A stretch of DNA of 64,000 nucleotides from Psychroflexus montanilacus (GCF_020164535.1 NZ_JAIQZC010000002.1:186001-250000), one strand, 5' to 3'. Counted from the stretch's first letter, positions 37,727 through 46,544 are shown. Numbers and translations: made by a program. The notes: generated by a model not told the origin, from the letters alone.

Positions 37727-38629
37727 TTATAATTTTTCGCCTATTCTCAATTTTGCACTTCTAGATCTTGTGTTTTGCAGCATTTCCGTTTGACTTGGGG
37801 TTACCAGTCTTCCAAGCTTTTTGAAAGGAACCAGCATATTTCCATAAAAGTCTTTTTCCGGCGCTCCAGAAAATTTACCATCTCTTATAAATCGCTTCAC
37901 CAAGCGATCTTCCAAAGAATGGTAAGAGATCAAACTCAGTCTCCCCCCTTTTTTGATTAATTCTGGTGTTTGAAGCAAAAACTCCTTCAGCACTTCCATT
38001 TCCTGATTCACTTCAATTCGTATCGCTTGATAGACCTGAGCTAAAAACTTATTCACTTTGGTAGGTGGAAAAAAAGGAGTAAGCAGCGCATTCAATTCCG
38101 AAGTAGATTGAATAGGCTTTATTGCTCTTTCCTGAACGATTGCTTTCGCCAGCTTTCTGGACATTTTGATTTCTCCATATTGCCAAAGTAATTGAGAGAT
38201 CTGCTCCTCAGAATATGTATTGATCAACTCTGAAGCACTTAACCCAGTATGCTGATCCATACGCATATCCAATTCTGCATCAAATCGAATGGAAAAACCT
38301 CTTTCGCCTTCATCAAACTGATGAGAAGACACCCCAAAGTCTCCAAGAATAGCATCAACTTTCTTCACTCCCTCCAATTTTAAAAAGCGCTTTATAAATC
38401 TAAAGTTGGCCTGAATCAGCGTAAACCGATCATCAGCAATAGCATTTTCTTGAGCATCCTGATCTTGATCAAAAGCATAAAGCCTCCCATGCTCTCCGAG
38501 CCGAGATAAGATTTCTTTTGAATGCCCACCGCCACCAAAGGTTACATCCACATAGATGCCATCCGGCTTTATAGCCATGCCATCTACGCTTTCCTTAAGC
38601 AATACAGGGATGTGGTAAGCTTCATTCAT
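37727..38629 (-). CDS. rsmH: 16S rRNA m4C1402 methyltransferase
   Basis: 300 residues from ATG 38629 (MNEAYHIPVLL), preferred over the start three codons upstream. SAM-dependent N4-methylation of C1402 in 16S rRNA. Motifs: YVDVTFGGGGHSKEIL (motif I), GDFGVSSHQFDEGERGFS, and SYHSLEDRLVKRF near the end. It overlaps mraZ by 8 bases (ATGAATGA). Confidence 0.97.
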   Translation of the reverse strand: MNEAYHIPVLLKESVDGMAIKPDGIYVDVTFGGGGHSKEILSRLGEHGRLYAFDQDQDAQENAIADDRFTLIQANFRFIKRFLKLEGVKKVDAILGDFGVSSHQFDEGERGFSIRFDAELDMRMDQHTGLSASELINTYSEEQISQLLWQYGEIKMSRKLAKAIVQERAIKPIQSTSELNALLTPFFPPTKVNKFLAQVYQAIRIEVNQEMEVLKEFLLQTPELIKKGGRLSLISYHSLEDRLVKRFIRDGKFSGAPEKDFYGNMLVPFKKLGRLVTPSQTEMLQNTRSRSAKLRIGEKL

Positions 38630-39077
38630 TAGTATCAATTCCCATTACGTCTTCAGCTAAATCTGCGAAGTCTTCAGAATCGCTAATGACAGATTCATAT
38701 TTTTCCTTATCCCAAATCTCTACGATATTGATAGCAGAAGAGACTACGATTTCTTTGTCTATAGACGCAAAACTGATCAAATCCTTTGGTATCAGTAATC
38801 GTCCATTGGCATCTACATCTATAACCTTTACCCCTGCAGAAAATTTTCGTATAAAATCATTGTTCTTTTTATTGAACCGGTTCAAACCGTTCATTTTGTC
38901 CATCAGAGCGTTCCATTGGCTCATCGGGTATAATTCCAAACATGGCTGAAACACAGAACGTTTCAACACAAAGCCCTCTTCTATGATAGGAAGCATCTGC
39001 TTTTTCAAGCCAGATGGTAGCATAAGTCGACCTTTTGTGTCAACTTTGCATTCATAAGATCCTATAAGGGTATTCAT
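38622..39077 (-). CDS. mraZ: Transcriptional regulator MraZ
   Basis: 151 residues from the ATG at 39077, giving the normal MraZ length; the ORF runs back 18 codons further but these include part of the promoter. Two AbrB-like half-domains each carry the DxxGR signature (KVDTKGRLMLPSGL and DVDANGRLLIPKDL). MraZ is a ring-forming DNA-binding protein that controls the dcw operon. Candidate binding repeats lie just upstream at 39116-39141. Confidence 0.95.
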   Translation of the reverse strand: MNTLIGSYECKVDTKGRLMLPSGLKKQMLPIIEEGFVLKRSVFQPCLELYPMSQWNALMDKMNGLNRFNKKNNDFIRKFSAGVKVIDVDANGRLLIPKDLISFASIDKEIVVSSAINIVEIWDKEKYESVISDSEDFADLAEDVMGIDTNE

Positions 39078-39097
39078 GATTGGTTTGATTTCAATTT

Positions 39098-39105
39098 CAA
39101 ATATA
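39098..39105 (-). promoter_or_regulatory. Putative -7 box of the dcw promoter
   Basis: The minus strand reads TATATTTG, a perfect TAnnTTTG -7 element of Bacteroidota promoters. Transcription would start near 39091, about 14 bases before the mraZ ATG. No TTG lies at the usual -33 distance; that space is filled by the three GTGGTA repeats. Confidence 0.6.
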
Positions 39106-39115
39106 TTGAAATTTT

Positions 39116-39141
39116 TACCACATTTTACCACTTTCTACCAC
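39116..39141 (-). promoter_or_regulatory. Putative MraZ operator: three GTGGTA repeats
   Basis: On the minus strand GTGGTA occurs three times at exact 10-bp spacing (39141-39136, 39131-39126, 39121-39116). MraZ is known to bind short G-rich direct repeats (GTGGG-type in E. coli with five-base spacers) at its own promoter. Here they cover about -25 to -50 from the predicted start, so binding would affect polymerase access directly. Confidence 0.7.
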
Positions 39142-39143
39142 AT

Positions 39144-39152
39144 TGTGGATAA
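39144..39152 (-). promoter_or_regulatory. DnaA box 1
   Basis: The minus strand reads TTATCCACA, the perfect high-affinity DnaA box, two bases beyond the GTGGTA repeats. It could link dcw expression to replication, or be part of an origin; see box 2. Confidence 0.55.
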
Positions 39153-39234
39153 CTTTTTCCCTTAGAAGTCTTTAAGACTTGTTGATAGTAGTAATTACAG
39201 AAGGTTTCAGCAATTCTAAAAATTGCTAAATGGC

Positions 39235-39243
39235 TGTGGATAA
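39235..39243 (-). promoter_or_regulatory. DnaA box 2
   Basis: A second perfect TTATCCACA on the minus strand, 91 bases from the first and in the same orientation. A weaker TAATTCACA lies on the + strand near 39321-39329. The 345-base gap 39078-39422 is AT-rich and holds no gene. Confidence 0.55.
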
Positions 39244-39391
39244 AGTAAATAATTCTTATTTCTGAGGTTGATTTGAGATAAAACTCGTACTTTTTTACTC
39301 TTAAACTGATTATAAAAGTCTAATTCACACTCAATTACCTTTTGAATTCACAAGTCCCTAAAACTGTAGGGGTTTCTTATTCAAATATCTT

Positions 39392-39399
39392 TATATTTG
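39392..39399 (+). promoter_or_regulatory. Putative -7 box for the hydrolase-engB pair
   Basis: TATATTTG, 23 bases before the ATG at 39423, fits the TAnnTTTG consensus. No convincing TTG -33 element is seen upstream. A small CCCTA/TAGGG hairpin lies at 39356-39371. Confidence 0.5.
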
Positions 39400-39422
39400 G
39401 GTTTTGAAATTTTGAAAACCTG

Positions 39423-40187
39423 ATGGAAGAACATATATCGCAAGAAGGCAAGTTTAAATACTTTGAAAAAGGTGAAGGTACTCCTATAGTCATTTTGCAC
39501 GGACTAATGGGTGGCTTAAGTAACTTTGACGGGGTTATGAGTTATTTCCCTGAAAAAGGATACAAGGTGGTGGTACCAGAATTGCCACTTTACGACATGC
39601 CCTTATTGAATACCAACATCAAAAATCTTACGAAATACGTCAAGGAATTCATAGATTTCAAATCTTATGGCCAGGTGATATTGGTTGGAAATTCTCTTGG
39701 CGGACACATAGGTTTACTAACTACAAAACTATACCCTGAGATTGTAAAAGCCCTTGTTATAACAGGAAGTTCTGGACTTTACGAAAGCGCTATGGGCGAA
39801 AGTTATCCAAAACGTGGAGACTATGAATATATCAAAAAGAAAGCTCAGGACGTATTCTACAATCCTGAGGTAGCTACTCAGGAAATCATAGATGATGTAT
39901 ATAGTGTTGTAAATGACAGAAGCAAGCTAATAAGAACTTTGTCTATTGCCAAAAGTGCCATAAGACATAACATGTCCAAAGACCTTCCAAATATGCAAAC
40001 TCCAACTTGCATTATCTGGGGAAGACAAGATGAAGTCACTCCACCGCAGGTTGCCGAAGATTTTGATAAGCTTTTACCTGACTCCGAATTATTTTGGATC
40101 GATAAATGCGGACATGCAGCGATGATGGAACATCCAGAGGAGTTTAACAAAGTTCTGTACGCATGGCTTGAGAAAAGAAAATTCTAA
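39423..40187 (+). CDS. Cytosolic alpha/beta hydrolase
   Basis: 254 residues without a signal peptide. Oxyanion strand [16 protein letters not shown], nucleophile elbow GNSLGG with Ser91, acid region [10 protein letters not shown] and the catalytic His in [13 protein letters not shown], so the triad is complete. The substrate is unknown. It lies 11 bases before engB on the same strand, probably one transcript. Family members near mraZ/engB are common in flavobacteria as I recall, but have no settled role. Confidence 0.85.
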   Translation: MEEHISQEGKFKYFEKGEGTPIVILHGLMGGLSNFDGVMSYFPEKGYKVVVPELPLYDMPLLNTNIKNLTKYVKEFIDFKSYGQVILVGNSLGGHIGLLTTKLYPEIVKALVITGSSGLYESAMGESYPKRGDYEYIKKKAQDVFYNPEVATQEIIDDVYSVVNDRSKLIRTLSIAKSAIRHNMSKDLPNMQTPTCIIWGRQDEVTPPQVAEDFDKLLPDSELFWIDKCGHAAMMEHPEEFNKVLYAWLEKRKF

Positions 40188-40198
40188 AGCCTCACTTT

Positions 40199-40798
40199 AT
40201 GAAAATTAAAACTTCAACGTTTGTGGTCAGTAATTCGGATGTGACCAAATGTCCGAATTCGCATTTACCAGAATATGCTTTTATTGGTCGTAGTAATGTT
40301 GGGAAATCTTCGTTGATCAATATGCTCACAGGACGAAAGAATTTAGCAAAAGTTTCTGGAAAGCCAGGCAAAACCAGACTTATCAATCACTTTTTGATCA
40401 ATGAAAATTGGCATCTTGTTGATTTACCTGGTTATGGTTATGCCAAAGTGAGCAAGAAGGAGAAAAAAACATTTCAAAAGTACATCACGGCCTATTTTGA
40501 AAAACGTCAGCAACTTGTCAACACATTCATTTTGATAGACTGCAGACACGAGCCACAGCCAATAGATTTGGAATTTCTGGAGTGGATGGGCATGAATACT
40601 ATCCCCTTTTCTATTGTTTTTACCAAAGCTGATAAACTGAAACCCCAAGCTTTAGAACAAAACATAGCCAACTACAAATCCAAACTCATGGAAACCTGGG
40701 AAGAGTTACCGCCTTATTTTGTTACTTCATCTGCACATCAAACAGGTCGCGATGAAATATTGAATTATATACAAAGCATCAATGACACCTTAATTTAA
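40199..40798 (+). CDS. engB: Ribosome biogenesis GTPase EngB (YihA/YsxC)
   Basis: 199 residues of the TRAFAC GTPase class. G1 GRSNVGKSS at 30-38, G2-region [12 protein letters not shown]3 [12 protein letters not shown]4 FTKADKL and G5 TSSAHQTG. It acts in assembly of the large ribosomal subunit. Normal length. The 3' end overlaps the convergent gene at 40790-40798. Confidence 0.96.
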   Translation: MKIKTSTFVVSNSDVTKCPNSHLPEYAFIGRSNVGKSSLINMLTGRKNLAKVSGKPGKTRLINHFLINENWHLVDLPGYGYAKVSKKEKKTFQKYITAYFEKRQQLVNTFILIDCRHEPQPIDLEFLEWMGMNTIPFSIVFTKADKLKPQALEQNIANYKSKLMETWEELPPYFVTSSAHQTGRDEILNYIQSINDTLI

Positions 40799-41167
40799 TT
40801 GAACTCTGGACTTTATTTTCTCAATTAAAAGTTCAACATCCTCAATTTGATTTAGCTCATCTTTGCCTATTACAAGGCTTAATTCGTAATTATCCTGGAA
40901 TAAAACCACAGGAAGGTCATAGAGTTTTTCAAACTTAGACTTGAACTTCTTTTGATATTCGTCTTTATGCAGAAAAATCATCTCCATATCACTTTGCTTC
41001 CTAAACGCCTTCCACTTTTTGTTTTCTGAAATAACTCCAAAAGTAAGTTCACACAATTTGCATTCATAAGTATTTGGATTCAATACTTTATGAGCGCTAT
41101 CCAGTAAAGCATTACTGAAACCAGCATTGGCATTGTAAACAAAGATTAAAGATTTATTTCTTACCAC
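40790..41167 (-). CDS. Conserved hypothetical protein with CxxC
   Basis: 125 residues, cytosolic. It opens with a hydrophobic strand [22 protein letters not shown] and has [12 protein letters not shown], a possible metal or redox pair. An acidic/basic helical middle and a final amphipathic helix follow. I do not recognise the family. It overlaps gldC by 14 bases upstream and engB by 9 bases at the convergent end, so it is probably translated with gldC and gldB. Confidence 0.6.
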   Translation of the reverse strand: MVRNKSLIFVYNANAGFSNALLDSAHKVLNPNTYECKLCELTFGVISENKKWKAFRKQSDMEMIFLHKDEYQKKFKSKFEKLYDLPVVLFQDNYELSLVIGKDELNQIEDVELLIEKIKSRVQLN

Positions 41168-41504
41168 TTTGCGCGTCTTTTATGTCCAATTTTTCTGCAA
41201 AATAATCGCAGAAATCTTTCATAGTTGCTGTCATTTTTTCATCATCTGTAGCCCTTTGGAAAGTATCTGTCATTCCTACAAAAATCTGGTGAAAGAATTT
41301 TTTCATTTCATCCACTGGCATTTCTTTCGTCCAGAGGTCAATGCGCAAAGTTTCCTGTGCTTTGTGATCCCAAATGCTAAGAAAAGCCGCTTTGGCCTCT
41401 TCATTATCTATGCCGCCGTCCTGAGCAGACCAGGTTAACTTTTCTGGAATTCTGTTTTCGTCTGTAGTGACATTTATTTTAATTTCAGACTTTTTTTCAA
41501 TCAT
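41154..41504 (-). CDS. gldC: Gliding motility protein GldC
   Basis: 116 residues, soluble. The opening KSEIKINVTTDENRIPEKLTW and WDHKAQETLRIDLWTKEMPV are characteristic of GldC, needed for normal gliding in Flavobacterium. Its biochemical role is not settled. It directly follows gldB, two bases apart, as in other flavobacteria. Confidence 0.92.
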   Translation of the reverse strand: MIEKKSEIKINVTTDENRIPEKLTWSAQDGGIDNEEAKAAFLSIWDHKAQETLRIDLWTKEMPVDEMKKFFHQIFVGMTDTFQRATDDEKMTATMKDFCDYFAEKLDIKDAQSGKK

Positions 41505-41506
41505 AA

Positions 41507-42463
41507 CTAGGGTTTATATTTTGATTTTTTAAAAATAACATCCGCTTCGAGTTCTAGAAGCTCATTTATGTTTGTATTAGGATACTTTTCCATATAAGCT
41601 TTCACAATTTGCCATCCTATGTATTGCCCAATTCTTGGAGAGGACTCATTGTCCAATTCCAAATAAAATTTGGAATACGGCCCAAGGTTGATAAACCTAT
41701 CTTCCAACCGATTATCTGTTGAATAAATTAAATTTCGTTCAACAAAAAAAGACCAAATTTGGGTTTCATTTTCTTCTGCCCATCTCATTTGATCTTCTGA
41801 ATAATAAATCTTGGCAGCATCAGATTCAAAAGGCATCAACAGGTCTTTAAGGTACAACACTTTGCTATGATGAACCATATCCGATAAAAATGTTCTGGAA
41901 CGTTTTCTGCTCATTTTTTGTTTAGCGAAAGCTTCCGCAAGGTCTGAAATTAAGAAGTCTTTATCTTGTTGAAACGCAATATACTGAGCTAAACCTTTAT
42001 AAAACTTATGGTTTTTACCAAGATAATTATCAAGCGAAATCAATAAGGCATCTTCAGTCAATACCAGCTTTTGTCTATAATTCACCTCTTCGGCCAAAGT
42101 AAAAACAGTTGGTATTTCAAAATCAGGATAATAGTATTTAACGTATTTGAAAAAATGCTCGATTCTTTCAGCTTCTTCTTTAAAATCAGGAAAACTTTCT
42201 TTGACCTCAGTATTGATTTCTTGTTGAAGATCGCTTTGCATCTTAGCCACCCAGAGGCTGTCTGGTATTTGATCTGGAAAAAGTTTTGGATAATTTGATT
42301 TGAGTTCTGGCAAATCTCCTGCATTTGCTTTTGCAAATTCAAGGTCGAAGCGTTCCACTTCAAGCTCAATGTCTATAGCTTCAGCATCAGAATTCAGCTT
42401 AGAATTGTCTTGACAGGCACATAAAACCAAAAAAAGACTTAACAAAATTAAAGGAAACCTCAT
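41507..42463 (-). CDS. gldB: Gliding motility lipoprotein GldB
   Basis: 318 residues from ATG 42463; the longer start (42493) would place ten residues before the signal. Lipoprotein signal ends LCAC with Cys17. Body motifs VERFDLEFAKA, FPDQIPDSLW, FKYVKYYYPDF and FINLGPYSKFYLEL match the GldB family, needed for gliding and linked to the T9SS. Divergent from nadE with only 81 bases between the start codons. Confidence 0.92.
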   Translation of the reverse strand: MRFPLILLSLFLVLCACQDNSKLNSDAEAIDIELEVERFDLEFAKANAGDLPELKSNYPKLFPDQIPDSLWVAKMQSDLQQEINTEVKESFPDFKEEAERIEHFFKYVKYYYPDFEIPTVFTLAEEVNYRQKLVLTEDALLISLDNYLGKNHKFYKGLAQYIAFQQDKDFLISDLAEAFAKQKMSRKRSRTFLSDMVHHSKVLYLKDLLMPFESDAAKIYYSEDQMRWAEENETQIWSFFVERNLIYSTDNRLEDRFINLGPYSKFYLELDNESSPRIGQYIGWQIVKAYMEKYPNTNINELLELEADVIFKKSKYKP

Positions 42464-42480
42464 TTTTGAAAAGGTAGGGT

Positions 42481-42509
42481 TTTGCAACTGCATAGATTAT
42501 TTATATTTG
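42481..42509 (+). promoter_or_regulatory. nadE promoter
   Basis: TTTG (42481-42484), 17 bases, then TATATTTG (42502-42509): a full match to the Bacteroidota -33/-7 consensus. Transcription should begin near 42516, which rules out the longer nadE start at 42482. On the minus strand TACATTTG at 42520-42513 could be the -7 box of gldB, giving overlapping divergent promoters. Confidence 0.7.
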
Positions 42510-42544
42510 ATGCAAATGTAAGTATTAAGCCTAAAAATTGCCTT

Positions 42545-43327
42545 ATGGATACCCAGAAAACAATTAACCACATCACAGATTGGATGAAAAATTATTTGAA
42601 AGAAAGCCAACAAAACGGTTTTGTTATTGGAGTTTCTGGTGGCATAGATTCTGCAGTAACTTCTACACTATGTGCAACCACTGGCAAGCCAACCCTGTGC
42701 GTTGAGCTACCTATTCATCAACACAAGTCCGAAGTTTCCAGAGCCAGAAAGCATATTGACCATTTGGAAGGCAGATTTGGGAATGTCACCTCTGTGAAAG
42801 TTGATTTATCCAACACGTTTGATACGTTTAAATCCAGTTTACCCGAGATAGAAAATAAAGACGTACAGGACTTTTCTCTGGCCAATGCCAGAGCCAGGTT
42901 GAGAATGACTACGCTGTATTACTTTGCTGGGATTCATGGATATCTGGTGGCAGGAACCGGCAACAAAGTAGAAGATTTTGGGGTAGGATTTTACACTAAG
43001 TATGGTGATGGTGGTGTTGATTTGAGTCCGATTGCAGATTTGATGAAAAGTGAAGTCTATGAACTTGCAAAATGCCTGAGTGTAATAGATGAAATTCAAG
43101 ACGCTGAACCAACCGACGGACTGCATGGCGATCATAGGACTGATGAAGATCAAATTGGCGCGAGTTACGATGAGCTGGAATGGGCCATGGAATTTAATGG
43201 AGAAATTTCAGATATCTCAGACAGACAACAAGAAGTTCTAAAAATTTACAACAGCTACAATAAAGCCAACCAACATAAAATGCAGCCAATTCCTATATGT
43301 GAAATCCCTGATGAATATAAAGCTTAA
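42545..43327 (+). CDS. nadE: NAD+ synthetase (ammonia-dependent)
   Basis: 260 residues from ATG 42545. Converts deamido-NAD to NAD with ATP. PP-loop SGGIDSA at 31-37, then VAGTGNKVEDFGVGFYTKYG and DLSPIADLMKSEVYEL, as in NadE. There is no glutaminase domain, so ammonia is the nitrogen donor. It is divergent from gldB, an arrangement I recall from other flavobacteria. Confidence 0.95.
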   Translation: MDTQKTINHITDWMKNYLKESQQNGFVIGVSGGIDSAVTSTLCATTGKPTLCVELPIHQHKSEVSRARKHIDHLEGRFGNVTSVKVDLSNTFDTFKSSLPEIENKDVQDFSLANARARLRMTTLYYFAGIHGYLVAGTGNKVEDFGVGFYTKYGDGGVDLSPIADLMKSEVYELAKCLSVIDEIQDAEPTDGLHGDHRTDEDQIGASYDELEWAMEFNGEISDISDRQQEVLKIYNSYNKANQHKMQPIPICEIPDEYKA

Positions 43328-43361
43328 TTTACTAAGCTATCATCAACTTAGAAGGTCTTAA

Positions 43362-43373
43362 CAACTTAAGTTG
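43362..43373. repeat. Palindrome between nadE and dnaG
   Basis: CAACTTAAGTTG is a perfect 12-bp palindrome in the 78-base gap between two convergent genes, with further CAACTTA (43344-43350) and TAAGTTGG copies around it. It may fold into a weak two-way terminator, though no clear U run follows. Confidence 0.35.
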
Positions 43374-43405
43374 ACTCTTTGCTGCCTTTCGAAATCCTAA
43401 GTTGG

Positions 43406-45358
43406 CTACAAAACCCGGTTAAGTTTATTGGAAATCAAAACCTCCAGTCCATTATATTCCATCGTCTCACGCATCAACTCAATATCTACTTCTTCTTTTT
43501 GTTCTCTTATGATTTCACTTAAATCCTGAACTTTTTTCCTGATGAGGTAGCGGCGAAGATTTAAAATGGTTTCCATCACTTCTCGCGGATCCAAGACGCT
43601 TTTATCAATGACAAAAATCTCCTGACGCTTCCAGTCATGCAATTGATTTTTTTCATTTTCCATCAAAATGGAAGTCACTTCCTGAGCCAATTCAGGATTT
43701 AGGTGATTGATAAATGAATCGATTTTCAAAGTGCCGTCCTTCACAAAAACTTCAATAATTTGATCATAAAGTTCTTTAAAAATTGAATTTGAGAATTCAA
43801 CTTCATCTTCTTGCAGTTCAATGAAAATCTTTTCAAAGACCACATATTCTCTTTTGATTTCTACATGTGCATCTTCTTCAAAATCGAATTCAAAATCTGT
43901 AAATACAGCCTTTTGTTCACCGTATCTTAAAAGTAACTGAATAATGCTACGCTCCAACACATACTGCTGATCCACTTTGGGAACAGGCGTAGAATCCTGA
44001 GTGTCTTTTACGACTTCCAGCTGTTTTTTCTTCACACCCCTACTGGCTTCTTTTCGGTCTTTAGCCAAAATCTGAGCAAGTGTACTAAAAAGAACATCCT
44101 CCGACACATCCAAAAGATTGGAACAGGTTTGGACATAAATTTCCTGAGTGATTTGATCGGGAATTTTGGAAATAGAATTCACAATATCCCTTACTACCTC
44201 CGCTTTTTTCACTGGATCTTTGTCGGCATCTTCCAGTAAAAGTGAGGCTTTGAATCTTATAAAATCCTGTGCATTTTTATCCAGATAGGCTTGTAAATCC
44301 TCTTGTGTATTGGCTTTGGCAAAGCTATCCGGGTCTTCACCTTCAGGAAACAGGCAGACTTTTACGTTCATGCCTTGTTCCAAAATCAAATCGATTCCAC
44401 GAATAGAAGCCCTCAGTCCAGCTGCATCACCGTCAAATAAAACGGTGATGTTGTTGGTCAGCCTGCTAATCAGTCGGATTTGTTCAGGCGTCAGTGCCGT
44501 TCCGGAAGAGGCTACCACATTTTCAATGCCAGTTTGGTTAAACTGAATCACATCCGTATACCCTTCAACCAAATAACAATTATCTGCTTTAGCAATGGCT
44601 TGTTTGGCCTGATAAAGTCCGTAAAGCACTTTGCTTTTATGGTAAACTTCACTTTCTGGTGAATTCAGATATTTGGCCTGCTTTTTATCATTGGTCAAAA
44701 TCCGACCTCCAAAGCCCAGAATTCTTCCCGACATCGAGTGAATTGGAAACATCACCCGACCTTTAAATCTGTCAAATCGCTTTTCGCCTTTAACAATCGT
44801 AAGTCCTGTTTTTTCTAAGAACTCTAATTTGTAAGCTTTCTCCAGAGCTTTATCTGTAAAGGCCTGCCATTCATCTGGAGAATAGCCCAGGTCAAATTTT
44901 TCGATAGTTTCTGAAGTAAATCCACGGGTTTTGAAATAACTCAGCCCTACCGATTTCCCTTCATCGGTATGAAGCATTTGGTTAACGAAAAACGTTTTGG
45001 CAAATTCATTGACCAAATACATGCTTTCTCTTTCGCTGGCTTTTTCTTTTTCTTCTGAAGATTGCTCCGTTTCTTCAATTTCGATATTGTAGCGTTTGGC
45101 AAGATGTTTTATGGCTTCAGGATAGGTATAATGCTCGTGTTCCATCAAAAAAGCCACGACATTACCTCCTTTACCCGAACTGAAATCTTTCCAGATTTGC
45201 TTGACAGGCGAGACCATAAAGCTTGGCGTTCGCTCCTCCGTAAAAGGACTCAATCCCTTAAAGTTACTCCCTGATTTTTTTAACTGGACATAATCGCCAA
45301 TCACTTCTTCAACCCGGGAAATATCAAATACTTTATCTATGGTAGTTTTACTGATCAA
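43406..45358 (-). CDS. dnaG: DNA primase with ligand-less zinc ribbon
   Basis: 650 residues. Makes RNA primers for replication. N-terminal CHC2-type fold is clear (NFKGLSPFTEERTPSFMVSP, then WKDFSSGKGG), but the four zinc ligands are replaced by Ser37, Thr40, Asp58 and Ser61. The TOPRIM core is normal: CYLVEGYTDVI, VLFDGDAAGLRA and EGEDPDSFAK. The C-terminal helicase-binding part (from about 430) is present with a Glu/Asp-rich stretch. The loss of zinc ligands is, as far as I recall, seen in other Bacteroidota primases. Confidence 0.95.
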   Translation of the reverse strand: MISKTTIDKVFDISRVEEVIGDYVQLKKSGSNFKGLSPFTEERTPSFMVSPVKQIWKDFSSGKGGNVVAFLMEHEHYTYPEAIKHLAKRYNIEIEETEQSSEEKEKASERESMYLVNEFAKTFFVNQMLHTDEGKSVGLSYFKTRGFTSETIEKFDLGYSPDEWQAFTDKALEKAYKLEFLEKTGLTIVKGEKRFDRFKGRVMFPIHSMSGRILGFGGRILTNDKKQAKYLNSPESEVYHKSKVLYGLYQAKQAIAKADNCYLVEGYTDVIQFNQTGIENVVASSGTALTPEQIRLISRLTNNITVLFDGDAAGLRASIRGIDLILEQGMNVKVCLFPEGEDPDSFAKANTQEDLQAYLDKNAQDFIRFKASLLLEDADKDPVKKAEVVRDIVNSISKIPDQITQEIYVQTCSNLLDVSEDVLFSTLAQILAKDRKEASRGVKKKQLEVVKDTQDSTPVPKVDQQYVLERSIIQLLLRYGEQKAVFTDFEFDFEEDAHVEIKREYVVFEKIFIELQEDEVEFSNSIFKELYDQIIEVFVKDGTLKIDSFINHLNPELAQEVTSILMENEKNQLHDWKRQEIFVIDKSVLDPREVMETILNLRRYLIRKKVQDLSEIIREQKEEVDIELMRETMEYNGLEVLISNKLNRVL

Positions 45359-45440
45359 TGAAATATGATTTTGAAATAAAGATAAAATAAAAAGGACATG
45401 ACAAAAAACAGTTTACTCATGATAAAAATTTATTTGACTA

Positions 45441-45471
45441 GACTCCAAAGGTTTTAAAAACCTGTGAGGTC
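45441..45471. repeat. Eroded copy of the palindromic repeat
   Basis: Its right arm AAAACCTGTGAGGTC, continuing CTAAA, equals the right arm of the perfect element at 47761-47793; the left arm differs at 3 of 15 positions. It lies in the gap between dnaG and the polyprenyl synthase gene. Confidence 0.7.
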
Positions 45472-45504
45472 TAAACGTTTACGAGTATATTTAGCTTTTC
45501 AACT

Positions 45505-46482
45505 TTATTTCTCGCGATCAATTACATAATTGACCATCAATTGCAAGGAGGATTTATACGGAGATTCAGGATATTGGTCGAGTATATCTGAAGCTTCTTT
45601 TTGAAAAGCTTTCATTTTAGTTTGAGCATAGGTTAAACCGCCTGAAGATTTTACAAATTCAATCACTTCGTTGACTCTCTTTTTATCCTTATTGTGATTT
45701 TTAACCGAATTGATGAGCCAGTCTTTCTCTTTTTTGGAAGCCTGATTCAAAGCATAAATCAACGGAAGAGTCATTTTTTGCTCTTTAATATCAATCCCTG
45801 TTGGTTTTCCAATCTTCTGCTCACCGTAATCAAATAAGTCATCTTTAATTTGAAAGGCCATTCCTATCAATTCACCAAATTTCCGCATGGATTCCACGTG
45901 AGCAGATCCTGGTTTCACCGCCGCAGCTCCCAAACTACAACAAGCGGCGATGAGCGTTGCTGTTTTTTGGCGAATGATTTCGTAGTAGATATCTTCTGTG
46001 ATATCCAGGCGTCTGGCTTTTTCAATCTGGAGTAATTCGCCTTCACTCATTTCTCGAACTGCAACAGAAATGATTTTTAAAAGATCAAAGTCATCATTAT
46101 CTATGGATAACAACAAACCTTTAGATAATAAAAAATCACCGACTAAAACGGCGATTTTGTTTTTCCAAAGCGCATTGATGGAAAAGAAACCACGGCGCTG
46201 ATTGCTATCGTCTACAATATCATCGTGCACCAAAGTTGCAGTGTGGATCAACTCAATTACAGAGGCTCCTCTGTATGTCCTGTCGTTCACTTCTCCTTCA
46301 GAAACCATTTTGGCCACCAAAAACACAAACATAGGCCGCATTTGCTTGCCTTTTCGGTTAACTATAAAGTGAGTAATTTTATTGAGGAGCGCCACACGCG
46401 AGGACATGAAGAGGGAGAACTTTTTTTCAAAAAGCTCCATTTCATGTGCAATGGGTTCCTTTATTTGAGAGACTGTTTTCAA
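45505..46482 (-). CDS. Long-chain trans-polyprenyl diphosphate synthase
   Basis: 325 residues, all-helical. Condenses isopentenyl diphosphate into a long chain for menaquinone side chains. First Asp-rich motif LVHDDIVDDSNQRRG (DDxxD), second KDDLFDYGEQKIGKPTG, and GKQMRPMFVFL for diphosphate binding. Chain length cannot be told from sequence alone; an octaprenyl/heptaprenyl (IspB-type) enzyme is most likely. Confidence 0.92.
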   Translation of the reverse strand: MKTVSQIKEPIAHEMELFEKKFSLFMSSRVALLNKITHFIVNRKGKQMRPMFVFLVAKMVSEGEVNDRTYRGASVIELIHTATLVHDDIVDDSNQRRGFFSINALWKNKIAVLVGDFLLSKGLLLSIDNDDFDLLKIISVAVREMSEGELLQIEKARRLDITEDIYYEIIRQKTATLIAACCSLGAAAVKPGSAHVESMRKFGELIGMAFQIKDDLFDYGEQKIGKPTGIDIKEQKMTLPLIYALNQASKKEKDWLINSVKNHNKDKKRVNEVIEFVKSSGGLTYAQTKMKAFQKEASDILDQYPESPYKSSLQLMVNYVIDREK

Positions 46483-46544
46483 GACTCACAAAGATAGAGT
46501 TTAATATATTAAGAAAAACTGAAAGTTAGGAATTTACGCTCAAA

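Noticed and set aside
43344-43400. CAACTTA/TAAGTTG repeats as a possible CRISPR-like remnant
   Set aside because: Units are too short and irregular; better seen as a small palindrome between convergent genes.
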